Shown here piece after piece: positions 1-8,705 of a stretch of 37,892 nt of DNA. The stretch is from NCBI GenBank assembly GCA_024256265.1, contig JACGUK010000018.1, forward strand, positions 1 through 37,892, read 5' to 3'. Made by a program: the position numbers and the translations under genes. Below the pieces are notes generated by a model. That model did not search any database, was not told the DNA's origin, and was given only the letters and a program-made list of their open reading frames with translations. Source of the DNA: an archaeon (GTDB lineage Archaea; Thermoproteota; Nitrososphaeria; Nitrososphaerales; JACAEJ01). The stretch's first letter is position 1; every line of letters begins with the position of its first letter.

Positions 1-435
1 TGCTTGCCTCTTGAAGACCCTTATGAAGAAGCGATGAAAATTCAGGCTGAAATTCAAAATAATGCTAAGAAGGTATGTGTAATGATCGCTGATACAGATA
101 TGACTTATTCTTGGCATAACTTACACATCACTCCAAGACCAAGACCGATGAGAGGGATATTATCTATAGGAGGCTTTATAGCATATGTAATAGGAAGAGC
201 CCTTAAGCTTAAGTGTAGAGCAACGCCTTTAGCCATTACCTCGAAAATTGATGTCAATGAAGCATTGGATATAGCGCAACTAGCCCATAAAGCTCGAGGT
301 TCTGGTGCAGGAAGAACGGCTTGGGATATGGCTAAAAGATTTGGCACAAGTCTGATTGGAGTTACTTGGAAGATGTTAGATGAGGTAGACCATTATCCAA
401 TAGTAATAATCCGCTTATTAAAGGTCAGTAATTAG
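1..435 (+). CDS. CofE-like (F420-0:gamma-glutamyl ligase family) protein, C-terminal part
   Basis: The reading frame is open from the first base, so the N-terminus lies outside the window; the apparent TTG start at base 4 is probably internal. About 144 residues are visible. Comparison with the full cofE gene at 28014-28769 shows a similar order of elements: an I-[AS]-D-T segment (IADTDMTY here, IISDTFGRP there), a later helix-rich stretch with a T-A/T-P motif, and a closing P-I-V/T-I-I-R strand. This suggests the CofE fold. The arginine- and proline-rich PRPRPMRG segment sits where true CofE has its GLEPILDYRGKKD-type region, so substrate use may differ. True CofE adds glutamate residues to coenzyme F420-0 using GTP. 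The gene converges on mfnB with an 11-base gap. The family assignment rests on reading alone and is moderate; the exact reaction is unknown. Confidence 0.55.
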   Translation, partial: CLPLEDPYEEAMKIQAEIQNNAKKVCVMIADTDMTYSWHNLHITPRPRPMRGILSIGGFIAYVIGRALKLKCRATPLAITSKIDVNEALDIAQLAHKARGSGAGRTAWDMAKRFGTSLIGVTWKMLDEVDHYPIVIIRLLKVSN

Positions 436-446
436 CTCATATGATT

Positions 447-1172
447 TTAACAAAGTCTTATGATTTTTACAAAATCTGAAACAAAGTTCTCTCGAACTCT
501 TCCGAAATGGTTATTACATTTTTCACAAACAGCTCTTCTTACGCCCATTATATCTGCACCTAAATCTCGAATTTTTGCTATATCCTCTTTGTCTAATCCT
601 CCAGCCAATGCTACCAAGAGATCGAACTTATGTGATTCATTAACAAAAATTTGAAGTTGGGAAAAGCCAAGAAAGTCGAATAGATTTAATCCTCCTTTAC
701 TCTTTACATCTATCAATACTCCATCTGCCCTAGATTTGTATGCAATATTTGGTAGCAATAAAGGACTTAGCCCTCCGAATTGAGTATGATCGGCATAGCC
801 CGAAGCTATGACTTTCACTTTAGAGCTGTATTCTTTGACAGACCTTACCACGCTTTTCATCATGTAAAGAGCTTCATCAAAGGAACTTGTTCCAAACAAG
901 CCAACTTTTACATAGTTTGCGCCTGAATAAGCAGCGCCTAAAGCAGCAAGAGAAGCTGTACCTGGAAGGTTTGGCATGTCTCCTATTGTTGCACTTATCT
1001 GAGCTTTTTCTCCTAGAATATCTCTAACCTTAGTAATTACCCAAGGAAAGTTTGCACCTAAAGCTCCCTCTTTAGGGTTTTTTACGTCGATTATATCCGC
1101 TCCTCCTTTAAATGCATCTATTGCTTCATCAACTTCGCTTATGCTGACTAAGAGCTTCAAAGTGTTTTTCAT
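447..1172 (-). CDS. mfnB: (5-formylfuran-3-yl)methyl phosphate synthase (methanofuran biosynthesis)
   Basis: MfnB condenses two glyceraldehyde-3-phosphate molecules into the furan precursor of methanofuran, the C1 carrier of the first step of the archaeal C1 pathway. It is a TIM-barrel Schiff-base enzyme. The N-terminal LLVSISEVDEAIDAF segment and the DVKNPKEGALGANFP motif are diagnostic; the lysine in DVKNPK (residue 31 counting from this start) matches the Schiff-base lysine known in the Methanocaldococcus enzyme. Length is 241 residues, normal for the family. A longer frame begins with GTG at 1193, but the ATG at 1172 is preceded by an AAGGATGG purine-rich site and gives the usual N-terminus, so I prefer it. 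A TATA-like stretch lies at about 1212-1230. It neighbours mptD, mptA and mtd, which fits a C1 cofactor block. Confidence 0.93.
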   Translation of the reverse strand: MKNTLKLLVSISEVDEAIDAFKGGADIIDVKNPKEGALGANFPWVITKVRDILGEKAQISATIGDMPNLPGTASLAALGAAYSGANYVKVGLFGTSSFDEALYMMKSVVRSVKEYSSKVKVIASGYADHTQFGGLSPLLLPNIAYKSRADGVLIDVKSKGGLNLFDFLGFSQLQIFVNESHKFDLLVALAGGLDKEDIAKIRDLGADIMGVRRAVCEKCNNHFGRVRENFVSDFVKIIRLC

Positions 1173-1285
1173 ATGGATTCCATCCTTCTTCACGATACAA
1201 AAATTTAGGCATATATTATTACTTATATGCTTGAGTTCATCTCAAAACTATTTAAGCCTGTATAAAAAGCGTGAGGAAGCTATCT

Positions 1286-2524
1286 TCACATAGCAGGGGG
1301 TGGAGCTTGCGCTGAAAGACCTCTTTGCTTACGAGAGATCATAATCGACGCAGCGGATGTGATTATGTTGGTGAGGACGATCACTGTTATTACTATTGTA
1401 ACGTAGATCTCAGCGTAAGGAAGCCCCAATTGAAGGGGAATGACACTCAGAGTGGCATGGGCTAGCCCTTGGCCGCAAAGCAATGTCATGGCGACCTTAT
1501 CCACAGTCATAGGACTTCTAATGACGGACAGGTTCACCGCTAGGTAACGCAGGAAGATGTTGATGCTTATAAAGACCAGCCCAAATAACAGGCCGAATGT
1601 TAGCGTTGTGAACGATAAATCATAGAGCAGGCCGAGGAACACGAAGAAGAAGGTTCTAATGAGGAAGGCGAGTTCTGAATGGAACCGCATTAGGAACTCC
1701 TTTAGCTTTGTAAACTGAAAGATATCTATCTTCATTCCAAGGAAGGAAGACACACGGGCATCATTCCCGATTACAAGGCCCAGGACCAGCGCCGATAGGA
1801 CCCCGCTGCCACCGAGAAGCTCTGTCCCTACATAGGTGAGCATCAAGACTGCTAACGTTGAGATGTATGTGTACTGTTCGCCTCTAATGCGATATAGAAT
1901 CCAAAGCCAAACCACTCCTGTTATAAACCCCAGTAGTACTCCTACTCCGAACCTAGCTGCCAAGTCTTGGGCTGTTTCTATGAAACTTAAGTTTCCCCTT
2001 GTGAACAGTTCTAGAAGCGCGAAGAAAAACACAATGTTAAGAACGTCCGTGATGGTGGATTCCAACGATATCGTGAGGGAGGTCTCTTCCCTCAGCCGAA
2101 GTTTCTGAGAAAGGGGGATTATGACTACCGAGCTTGTGCCAGCTATCATCGGCCCAAACATTAGAGCCTGAATCCAGTCCATGTTAAAGATGAATCTAGC
2201 GAAGATAGCGATGCCAACAGTGACGAATACAAAGTATGTTGACCCTAGAAGGACTGCCCTTCCGCTCTGAGTGAATACTTTGTATAGGTTCATCTCCATC
2301 CCTCCATAGAAGAGAATCATCATGAGCGATAGAGTTACAAGGTATGGCGTAACAGGGATCAGTGTTTCCTTAGAGAAAAGATTCAGAACTGGGCCAAGTA
2401 TTATTCCGAAGAGTATCAGGAAAAGTATATCAGGTAAACCTGTTCTTCGAAAGAGTAGCTCTCCAAGGAAACCTATGAAGAGTATAACCGCAGCAACTAT
2501 GAAGGTGACCGTCACATCTGGCAT
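1286..2524 (-). CDS. Cation:proton antiporter (CPA family)
   Basis: An integral membrane exchanger of Na+ or K+ for protons. The 412-residue protein is almost entirely hydrophobic, with about 12 predicted membrane segments, and starts inside the first one. It has the GPMIAGTSSVVIIPL segment followed by ESTITDVLNIVFFF, the place where CPA antiporters carry the acidic residues that bind the ion. No C-terminal regulatory nucleotide-binding domain is present; the protein ends soon after the last helix. The ATG start is supported by GAGGAG about 8 bases upstream. The gene interrupts the cofactor genes and appears less AT-rich than them, with more GC-ending codons, which may mean recent acquisition. 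It is related in type to the second antiporter at 9445-10653, but the two are not near-copies. The ion cannot be assigned. Confidence 0.85.
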   Translation of the reverse strand: MPDVTVTFIVAAVILFIGFLGELLFRRTGLPDILFLILFGIILGPVLNLFSKETLIPVTPYLVTLSLMMILFYGGMEMNLYKVFTQSGRAVLLGSTYFVFVTVGIAIFARFIFNMDWIQALMFGPMIAGTSSVVIIPLSQKLRLREETSLTISLESTITDVLNIVFFFALLELFTRGNLSFIETAQDLAARFGVGVLLGFITGVVWLWILYRIRGEQYTYISTLAVLMLTYVGTELLGGSGVLSALVLGLVIGNDARVSSFLGMKIDIFQFTKLKEFLMRFHSELAFLIRTFFFVFLGLLYDLSFTTLTFGLLFGLVFISINIFLRYLAVNLSVIRSPMTVDKVAMTLLCGQGLAHATLSVIPLQLGLPYAEIYVTIVITVIVLTNIITSAASIMISRKQRGLSAQAPPPAM

Positions 2525-2650
2525 AATTTCAACTCCTCGTCTAGCCTTAACAAGATGGCTAGGGAATACCCCATAAATAGGCTCAGCTCTAGAGGTAAAG
2601 AACGAATTGTATTATTATGCTTTTCTAAAATATAGTTATTAAATTTTAAC

Positions 2651-3049
2651 TTAAATTTCCTCTAACTTCTCGATATACATGAGCGTGAAATCTATCTCAG
2701 GAATGTACCTCATCCTTACAGTTGCCTTTGCATTACCATACTTTGTCTTTACTTTCACATCTAAATGTTTACCCTTTAGAGTTTCATAATCGTAAGCATG
2801 GCTCTTCTCTCCTTTTATCATATCAGCATCTATCCTTACTTCTACGCTCTCTCTGTAGGGTTGTAATTTCATAGTCCTACTGATGGTTTCCTCTAAAGTT
2901 CTTATGATGTCTTCATCCTTGCATATAGGTATACCTATGAACTGATGATATATTGCACCTAAAGCTATTGCCCCTTCGAAGATGACTCTCTCCCTGTTTG
3001 TAACGCTCTTATCAAAATACCTTCTGACAACTTCTTCTATGCTTTCCAT
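2651..3049 (-). CDS. mptD: Archaeal dihydroneopterin aldolase (DUF381 family)
   Basis: MptD cleaves 7,8-dihydroneopterin to 6-hydroxymethyl-7,8-dihydropterin, the second dedicated part of pterin formation for H4MPT. The 132-residue protein matches the archaeal family, unrelated in sequence to bacterial FolB: an N-terminal helix, then EGAIALGAIYHQFIGIP, and a C-terminal half of alternating strands ending in RYIPEIDFTLMYIEKL. Length is typical. It lies 16 bases downstream of mptA on the same strand, so the two pterin steps are almost certainly co-transcribed. The ATG start has AAAGGAATG upstream. The assignment combines the sequence pattern with the strong context; family membership was not searched. 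Confidence 0.85.
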   Translation of the reverse strand: MESIEEVVRRYFDKSVTNRERVIFEGAIALGAIYHQFIGIPICKDEDIIRTLEETISRTMKLQPYRESVEVRIDADMIKGEKSHAYDYETLKGKHLDVKVKTKYGNAKATVRMRYIPEIDFTLMYIEKLEEI

Positions 3050-3065
3050 AATCTATTACATTCCT

Positions 3066-4034
3066 TTACACCGAACTTAATTCTTTTTTTATCTCGCCTA
3101 AGGTTGTAACCCTCTCAGCGATTAGATCATGCTGATGTATGCTCTCCATGCTCCTTGCCTTAAAAATTAAACGAATATCATCCGGAAAGTTTGGAAACTC
3201 TTTTACAAAGTAACGCATCATATGGCGAACACAATCTTCAACGAACCTTGGGTTAAATGTTGCACGTATAACCAATTCAGCCTCATCAGGTCTTTTTAGA
3301 AGCTCAAAAGTTGATGAACTCATCGAGTCTGTTATTATCTGGACTAAACGAGTAGCCTCTATTTCTGTGCCTTCAGGTATCTCAATGAGTATCGAGCCAT
3401 AGGCACGCTGCATGTGAGTCGCTACAGGGATTTTATCTAAAATATTCTTTATCTCATCCTTTGTGAGATCGAGCTTTCCCATTTCTTCCTCTGCAATCTT
3501 TCTCACGACCTCTTTGGCACAGGGGCAAGCAGTCATACCTATCAAGCTTATGCCTATCATTCTCCTAGCATTGACAGAACCATCAGGTCTTCTTTCTGCT
3601 ATAGCTTTTGCAATGATCTTAAAAGATTCGTAGCTCAAGCTCTTTGTCTTTGGCGTTCTTTGCTTGAAGATGGCCTCCCCTCGCGCTCTTACTTCAGATC
3701 GAGTTGCATACTCATGCCTTTCGAGCAACTCTTTTGATATAGCAACACAAACATCTTCTAGTTTGTAAGTCTTTCCAACGTATTCACTCAAGACATCGGT
3801 GATGACCTCGTAATTTCTAGATGGGTGAATGCCCTTCTGATAAGGTGGCAAGTCTATGAAGGCATCGAAGACCGGGACTATTATTACAGGCTTATTTTTG
3901 AGCGAAATATAGCCTATGGGCATCTTTACCCTAACAACCCCAACCTTGTTAAGAGATAAGTTGACTTCAGGATATTTCCCATGTATATCAGGTAACTCTA
4001 ACTCCAAGAGAAACACTCTCTTTGCTAATTTCAA
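3066..4034 (-). CDS. mptA: GTP cyclohydrolase IV (MptA)
   Basis: MptA opens GTP to give 7,8-dihydroneopterin 2',3'-cyclic phosphate, the entry step of H4MPT pterin synthesis. It is a metal-dependent member of the FolE2/MptA branch. Visible marks are ELPDIHGKYPEVNLSLNKVG at the start, GIHPSRNYEVI (residues 68-78) as the substrate-binding stretch, and TACPCAKE (cysteines 170 and 172), which contributes to metal binding. The frame opens with TTG at 4034, but a strong TATA-like run (about 4037-4050) lies directly against it. A start site 25 bases further on would fall near 4022, so the GTG at 4016 may be the real, near-leaderless start. It is divergent from mtd and followed by mptD. Confidence 0.93.
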   Translation of the reverse strand: MKLAKRVFLLELELPDIHGKYPEVNLSLNKVGVVRVKMPIGYISLKNKPVIIVPVFDAFIDLPPYQKGIHPSRNYEVITDVLSEYVGKTYKLEDVCVAISKELLERHEYATRSEVRARGEAIFKQRTPKTKSLSYESFKIIAKAIAERRPDGSVNARRMIGISLIGMTACPCAKEVVRKIAEEEMGKLDLTKDEIKNILDKIPVATHMQRAYGSILIEIPEGTEIEATRLVQIITDSMSSSTFELLKRPDEAELVIRATFNPRFVEDCVRHMMRYFVKEFPNFPDDIRLIFKARSMESIHQHDLIAERVTTLGEIKKELSSV

Positions 4035-4036
4035 CT

Positions 4037-4050
4037 TATATATTTTATAT
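4037..4050 (-). promoter_or_regulatory. TATA-box candidate for mptA-mptD
   Basis: On the minus strand this reads as an AATATAAAATATAT-type run, very close to an archaeal TATA box. It abuts the first possible mptA start, which argues for use of a start codon slightly further downstream. Confidence 0.45.
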
Positions 4051-4099
4051 TACTCGCTATTATCTTTTATGATTTTAATATTGTAAGCCTTACCGATAT

Positions 4100-4136
4100 C
4101 ATTATATTCTATTTTATAGGATAGGTAACGGAGTGA
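4100..4136 (+). promoter_or_regulatory. Promoter and ribosome binding site of mtd
   Basis: A CATTATATT TATA-like element (4100-4108) lies about 22-25 bases before GGAGTGA (4130-4136), a good Shine-Dalgarno sequence 6 bases before the ATG at 4143. It shares a roughly 110-base divergent region with mptA, so the pterin genes and the enzyme that uses H4MPT could be co-regulated. Confidence 0.5.
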
Positions 4137-4142
4137 AAAATA

Positions 4143-4985
4143 ATGGTAGTAAAGATTGGTTTTGTGAAGATAGGTAATATAGGCTCTGCTCCTATGCTCG
4201 AACTATTACTTGATGAAAGGGCTGAAAGAGAAGACATAGATGTTAGAGTTATAACATCTGGTGCAAAGATGGGAGTTGATCAAGCAGCAGAAATCACTAA
4301 GAAAATGGTTGATTATAAACCAGATTTTATGTTAACAGCAAGCCCAAATGCAGCTCTTCCTGGACCGAGTAAAATTCGAGAGGTTCTGAAAGAGGCAGGA
4401 ATTCCCTTAATCGTTATTTCAGATAGCCCTGCTAAAAAAGCAACAAAGCAGATAGAAGAGTTGGGTCAAGGATACATAATCGTTGAAGCAGATTCTATGA
4501 TAGGGGCTAGAAGAGAGTTCCTAGATCCTATAGAGATGGCTCTGTTCAACGCTGATCTCATAAAAATCTTATCCATAACGGGAGCCTTTAACATAATATG
4601 CACTGAAATGGACAAAGTTATAGATGCCTTTAAGAAAGGCGAGACGCCTGCTCTGCCAAGGATAGTTATCGATAAAGAGAAGGCAGTCAACGCTACAGGT
4701 TTTCAAAACCCATATGCAAGAGCAAAAGCCATGGCTGCTTATGAGATAGCAAGAAGAGTTGCTGACTTGAGCGTTGAGGGATGCTTTGTAGTAAAAGAAT
4801 GGGAGCGTTATACAGCTTTGGTTGCTACCGCCCATGAGATGATGCGCACTGCTTCAATTCTTGCTGATGAAGCAAGAGAGATCGAGAAGAATAGTGATTC
4901 TGTCCTTCGCATGCCTCACTATGATGATGGGACACTAATGCAAAAGAGGAAACTGATCGAGAAACCAAGAAAACCTGGAGAGTAA
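4143..4985 (+). CDS. mtd: F420-dependent methylenetetrahydromethanopterin dehydrogenase
   Basis: Mtd reversibly oxidises methylene-H4MPT to methenyl-H4MPT with coenzyme F420 as hydride acceptor. It is a soluble cytoplasmic enzyme of the archaeal C1 branch, used in methanogenesis or the Wood-Ljungdahl pathway. The 280-residue length and full-length pattern fit the family: VKIGFVKIGNIGSAPMLELL at the N-terminus, VRVITSGAKMG, SPNAALPGPSKIREVL in the central fold, GARREFLDPIEMALFNAD, and a C-terminal helix bundle rich in alanine and glutamate. No residue looks missing. The ATG start has a clear Shine-Dalgarno sequence. Its presence together with F420 and H4MPT synthesis genes in one window implies that the carriers are functional. 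Confidence 0.96.
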   Translation: MVVKIGFVKIGNIGSAPMLELLLDERAEREDIDVRVITSGAKMGVDQAAEITKKMVDYKPDFMLTASPNAALPGPSKIREVLKEAGIPLIVISDSPAKKATKQIEELGQGYIIVEADSMIGARREFLDPIEMALFNADLIKILSITGAFNIICTEMDKVIDAFKKGETPALPRIVIDKEKAVNATGFQNPYARAKAMAAYEIARRVADLSVEGCFVVKEWERYTALVATAHEMMRTASILADEAREIEKNSDSVLRMPHYDDGTLMQKRKLIEKPRKPGE

Positions 4986-5088
4986 CAGAGTCTCAATTAA
5001 GCATCAACTCATTATTGGAACGAGTAAACAAGATTAGCATTTTTAAGGATAAGATTAATCATTTAGAGTGTACTATAGAGGGGATTTA

Positions 5089-6657
5089 ATGAAAGTCCTT
5101 CTCGTAACAGGACAGCTAGCCAAGAATTTAGTAAAAAAATACGCTAGTGAAAGTGATGTAGAGTTTAAGATAGAAGACTTACCTATGTCCGTAGCCTCTT
5201 TATTAACGCCTCGATACATACTTCGTGAGTTAAAGGCAAGAGAAGTTAAGGGCTTTGATATGATCATAATCCCTGGACTCGTCTCTGGGGATGCATCTTT
5301 GATAGATGAGGTTGGCATTCCAACTTTCAAAGGTCCTAGGTACGCTGCTGACATACCCTTAGTGCTTAATATGATAAAAAAAGTTAAGCTATCGAAGACA
5401 TTACCTGCTGACAATCTTCTAAAAGAGGAACTAAGGCGAAGAGCAATCAAAGAGATAAAGGCTGTAGATAAGCGCAAAGAAGAGCTCTTAAAGAATCCTT
5501 GGAACATTCTTATTAAAAATCTAGCAATAGGAAGAGACTTTCCTTCAAGGATAATGGCTGAGATAGTCGATGCCCCTAAACTGACTGACGAGGAGATAAT
5601 GAAAAAAGCAAGATATTACGCTTCATCAGGAGCTGACATAATAGATGTAGGCATGATGGCTGGCGAGTCTCGACCTGATGATGCTAGGAGAGCAGTTAAA
5701 GCCATTCGATCTGCTGTAGATTCTTTGATCAGTATAGATACTCTAGACCCTAAAGAGGCTGAAGCTGCTGTGTTAGCAGGTGCTGATTTGATCTTGAGCA
5801 TAGATGGTGGTAACGCAGAGGAGATGGCATCCTTTTCTTCAGATGTAGCTGTTGTAATAATCCCAACCGATCATAGTAGACAACTTTTCCCTAAGGAGGT
5901 TTTAGAGAGGATTGATTTGATCGAGGAGAACATAAAAAAGGCTAGGAATTTAGGTATGAAGAAGATCATTGCAGACTTGATCCTAGATCCTATTATTTCA
6001 CCAGGCTTTTTGGATTCGATAGTAGCTTTTTATGAATTCAGAAAGAGAGAACAAAATATGCCCCTTCTAATGGGAGTTGGCAACATCACAGAGCTAACGG
6101 ATGCTGATACTGTAGGTGCAAATGCTTTGCTTGCTGGTATTGCGTCTGAGCTGGGGGCTGGCATACTTCTAACTACAGAAGTGAGTGATAAGGCAAGGGG
6201 TAGCGTTAGAGAATTATCCTTGGCTTCACAAATCATGTTCTTAGCCAAAAAAAGATCGTCAGTACCAAAAGATATGGGTTTTGACATGATCATCATGAAG
6301 GATAAGAAGTCAAGAGAAGAACCTTATGACAGAAGAATTGAGGAAGGTATGAGAATTATAAAGCCGAAGAAAGCTAAATTGAAAAAGGTGGATCAAAAAG
6401 GATGCTTTAAGATTCTATTGGATAGAGATGAAAACGAGATTGTAGCATTATACTATCCAAGCTACAAAGATGATAAGTGTGGCTTGATCATAAAAGGAAA
6501 AGATGCTGAAGACATTTACAGAACGATAATAGATTTGGGTCTAGTTTCCCTTTATGATCATGCAGCTTACCTAGGTAGTGAGCTACAGAAGGCTCAAATA
6601 GCCCTCAATACTGGGAAGAGCTACCTTCAAGATACACCACTTTTCAGTCAAACTTAA
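5089..6657 (+). CDS. Dihydropteroate synthase-like protein (archaeal H4MPT-associated)
   Basis: A 522-residue protein of the archaeal dihydropteroate-synthase-related family. The middle (roughly residues 155-380) is a DHPS-like TIM barrel with SSGADIIDVGMMAGESRPD and a following ISIDTLDPKEAEAA strand, as in pterin-binding enzymes. The first 150 residues form a separate N-terminal domain (VLLVTGQLAKNLVKKY) known only from this family, and the last 130 residues are an extra lysine-rich domain. It is thought to act in the arylamine-to-pterin coupling of H4MPT synthesis, but the reaction is not firmly proven. A GTG at 5068 would extend the frame by 7 residues; the ATG at 5089 has GAGGGGAT just upstream and is preferred. 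It follows mtd on the same strand after about 100 bases. Confidence 0.88.
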   Translation: MKVLLVTGQLAKNLVKKYASESDVEFKIEDLPMSVASLLTPRYILRELKAREVKGFDMIIIPGLVSGDASLIDEVGIPTFKGPRYAADIPLVLNMIKKVKLSKTLPADNLLKEELRRRAIKEIKAVDKRKEELLKNPWNILIKNLAIGRDFPSRIMAEIVDAPKLTDEEIMKKARYYASSGADIIDVGMMAGESRPDDARRAVKAIRSAVDSLISIDTLDPKEAEAAVLAGADLILSIDGGNAEEMASFSSDVAVVIIPTDHSRQLFPKEVLERIDLIEENIKKARNLGMKKIIADLILDPIISPGFLDSIVAFYEFRKREQNMPLLMGVGNITELTDADTVGANALLAGIASELGAGILLTTEVSDKARGSVRELSLASQIMFLAKKRSSVPKDMGFDMIIMKDKKSREEPYDRRIEEGMRIIKPKKAKLKKVDQKGCFKILLDRDENEIVALYYPSYKDDKCGLIIKGKDAEDIYRTIIDLGLVSLYDHAAYLGSELQKAQIALNTGKSYLQDTPLFSQT

Positions 6658-6703
6658 GCAAAAGTAAATAATGCTTCTTTGATGATTAAAATCGAGCAAA
6701 AAG

Positions 6704-7369
6704 TTGCCTAAATTAAATAGTTTATCTGATCTAGGCTTCATTGAGAATTGTATATTCGAGGTAATAGTCTCAACTTATGGAATCAATCATGTGCCAAACG
6801 CAGCTCCTATGGGAATCATGATTGATGACATGCGAAGATTGATCATAAGACCTTACACTACATCACAAACCTATAGAAATATCCTTTTTCACAAATGCGC
6901 TGTAATAAACATCACTTCTAACCCTATCATCTACTACAAAACTGCCTTTAAGGATGCTAATCCTGATAAAAGAGTCCCAATTGATTGGTTCGAAAAAGCC
7001 GATCTAGTTGATGCACCAAAGTTAAAAAATGCTGATACATGTATAGAAGTGAAAGCAATTAATATAGAAAATAAGAAAAGAGATAGAGCTAAAGTTTTAT
7101 GTGAAGTTGTAGATATATCCCATATTATAAATATAGTTCCAAAGGCTTATTGTAGAGCAAATTTTGCTTTGATAGAGAGTATAATACATGCTACAAGGAT
7201 TAATGTATTTCTTTCTAAAGATGAAAAAGAGAAAGTTGAGGGATTGATAAAGCTAATCAAGTATTATGATACATTAGTAGAAAGAGTAGCGCCAAGTTCA
7301 GCGTATTCAGATATAATGAAAGGAATTCTCAAAAGGATAGAAGATTGGAAGGCTAAAAGTGAAATATGA
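6704..7369 (+). CDS. DUF447 family protein, flavin-binding split-barrel type
   Basis: A 221-residue protein resembling the DUF447 family, which recurs beside H4MPT genes in archaea and in methylotrophic bacteria; family structures have an FMN-binding split barrel. The N-terminal half carries FIENCIFEVIVSTYG, NAAPMGIMIDD and IRPYTTSQTYRNI, typical of the barrel; the C-terminal half is helical and contains the RANFALIESIIHATR segment. No transmembrane segment or signal peptide is seen. The start is TTG at 6704: stop codons in the same frame at 6680 and 6683 rule out a longer protein, and no ATG is near. The neighbours mtd and the DHPS-like gene point to H4MPT metabolism, but the reaction is unknown. 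Confidence 0.8.
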   Translation: MPKLNSLSDLGFIENCIFEVIVSTYGINHVPNAAPMGIMIDDMRRLIIRPYTTSQTYRNILFHKCAVINITSNPIIYYKTAFKDANPDKRVPIDWFEKADLVDAPKLKNADTCIEVKAINIENKKRDRAKVLCEVVDISHIINIVPKAYCRANFALIESIIHATRINVFLSKDEKEKVEGLIKLIKYYDTLVERVAPSSAYSDIMKGILKRIEDWKAKSEI

Positions 7370-7423
7370 AAATTACCTTTAAGATTTTATAGTCATATTG
7401 TTAAACTTTGATGATGGATCAAA

Positions 7424-8692
7424 TTGCATCTATTGATCTTTGAAGACGATTTGACCTTAAACTTTCATCCAACCACTCTTACTCGACCAGCCTTTGATTT
7501 GATGCTAGGCACAAAAACATTGCTTGATGCTATTTTAGATGAGGTAAAGCCTGATCATCACTCTTTATTAGTATCAGAGTATCTATCATCCATTACTGCA
7601 AAAAGGCATCCTAACGCTGATGTAAATCCTCAAAAAGTTGAGGGGGATGTGATCTTCATAAATTCTCTTTCAAGGCTAGATACTCAAGAACTAAAAAAAT
7701 TATTAATGAAGGATAGCCATTTCGTTGCCTTCTCTAATAATAATTTGACCATAGCAAAAGTTGGCTCTAAATTGGCAAGGGAAGCTTTGATACCTCCTAG
7801 TTCAATGGCAAGAACCTTTTCTAATAAGTTTAAGGGATACGCTGATGAGTTTAGATTAAGTGATTCTTCTTTGATTAGATATCCTTGGCATTTGATAGAA
7901 TTAAACTCTGAAGCAATTACAAGACAGTCTTCAAGTCTTAAAGGCATTTCGGATATAGGAAAGAATAGTGTTGTATCAGGTCCCAAATCGAGATTAATCA
8001 TAGAAGAAGGGGTTGAGATAGAAGGGCCTGTTTTCTTTGATACAAGAGATGGGCCCATTCATATAGGCTCAAAAGCTAAGATTCTACCTTTCTCAAGGAT
8101 AAAAGGACCTTCTCATATAGGAAAAAATTCAACCATATTATCAGCCATAATCGAAGAAACTACGATAGGGGATTTTGTAAAAATTGGTGGAGAAGTTGAT
8201 AGGAGCATATTTTCTGGTTACTCTAACAAGGCTCATGAAGGATTCATAGGCCACTCATACGTTGGAGAATGGGTAAACCTTGGTGCTATGACGACTAATT
8301 CCGACTTAAAGGATACCTATGGCACTGTTAAGATGATGATTAAAGGGAAGAGATTAGATTCAGAAAGAATTAAAGTTGGTTGCTTCATTGCTGACAACGT
8401 TAAGACCTCAATTGGAACTTACATATACACCGGGAAGAAGATGGGTGTAGCCTCTCAGATTCATGGTTATGTTCCAGAGGATGTTCCAAGCTTCACAATA
8501 TATGCAAAGAGCATGGGCTACAGATTGTTTGAGGTTGATGTTGAGTCTGCCATAGAAGCTCAGAAGAGGATGAAGGATAGAAGGGGGATAGAACAGACAA
8601 AAGAAGATGCTGATCTGCTAAGGAAAGTATTCATGATGAGTAAAGAGGAAAGGTATAAGGCAGGGGTAATAAAGGGAAAGTTCTCGTTTTAA
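7424..8692 (+). CDS. GlmU-like sugar-nucleotidyltransferase/hexapeptide acyltransferase
   Basis: The 422-residue protein has two parts. Residues 1-180 resemble the degenerate nucleotidyltransferase domain of putative sugar nucleotidyl transferases: IFEDDLTLNFHPTTLTRPAFDL replaces the usual glycine-rich LxxGxGTR loop. Residues about 185-350 form a left-handed beta-helix of hexapeptide repeats (for example IHIGSKAKILPFSRIKGPSH), as in GlmU and related acetyltransferases, and the tail is a charged helix. It may activate or acetylate a sugar phosphate, but the substrate is not known. The start is TTG at 7424. It is followed after 13 bases by the phosphoesterase, so the two are probably one transcript. 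Confidence 0.72.
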   Translation: MHLLIFEDDLTLNFHPTTLTRPAFDLMLGTKTLLDAILDEVKPDHHSLLVSEYLSSITAKRHPNADVNPQKVEGDVIFINSLSRLDTQELKKLLMKDSHFVAFSNNNLTIAKVGSKLAREALIPPSSMARTFSNKFKGYADEFRLSDSSLIRYPWHLIELNSEAITRQSSSLKGISDIGKNSVVSGPKSRLIIEEGVEIEGPVFFDTRDGPIHIGSKAKILPFSRIKGPSHIGKNSTILSAIIEETTIGDFVKIGGEVDRSIFSGYSNKAHEGFIGHSYVGEWVNLGAMTTNSDLKDTYGTVKMMIKGKRLDSERIKVGCFIADNVKTSIGTYIYTGKKMGVASQIHGYVPEDVPSFTIYAKSMGYRLFEVDVESAIEAQKRMKDRRGIEQTKEDADLLRKVFMMSKEERYKAGVIKGKFSF

Positions 8693-8705
8693 TGAGGCAT
8701 TAAAA

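Noticed and set aside
5073..5507. 144-codon minus-strand frame inside the DHPS-like gene
   Set aside because: A shadow: the product is serine- and leucine-rich without motifs, and the plus-strand gene is clearly coding.
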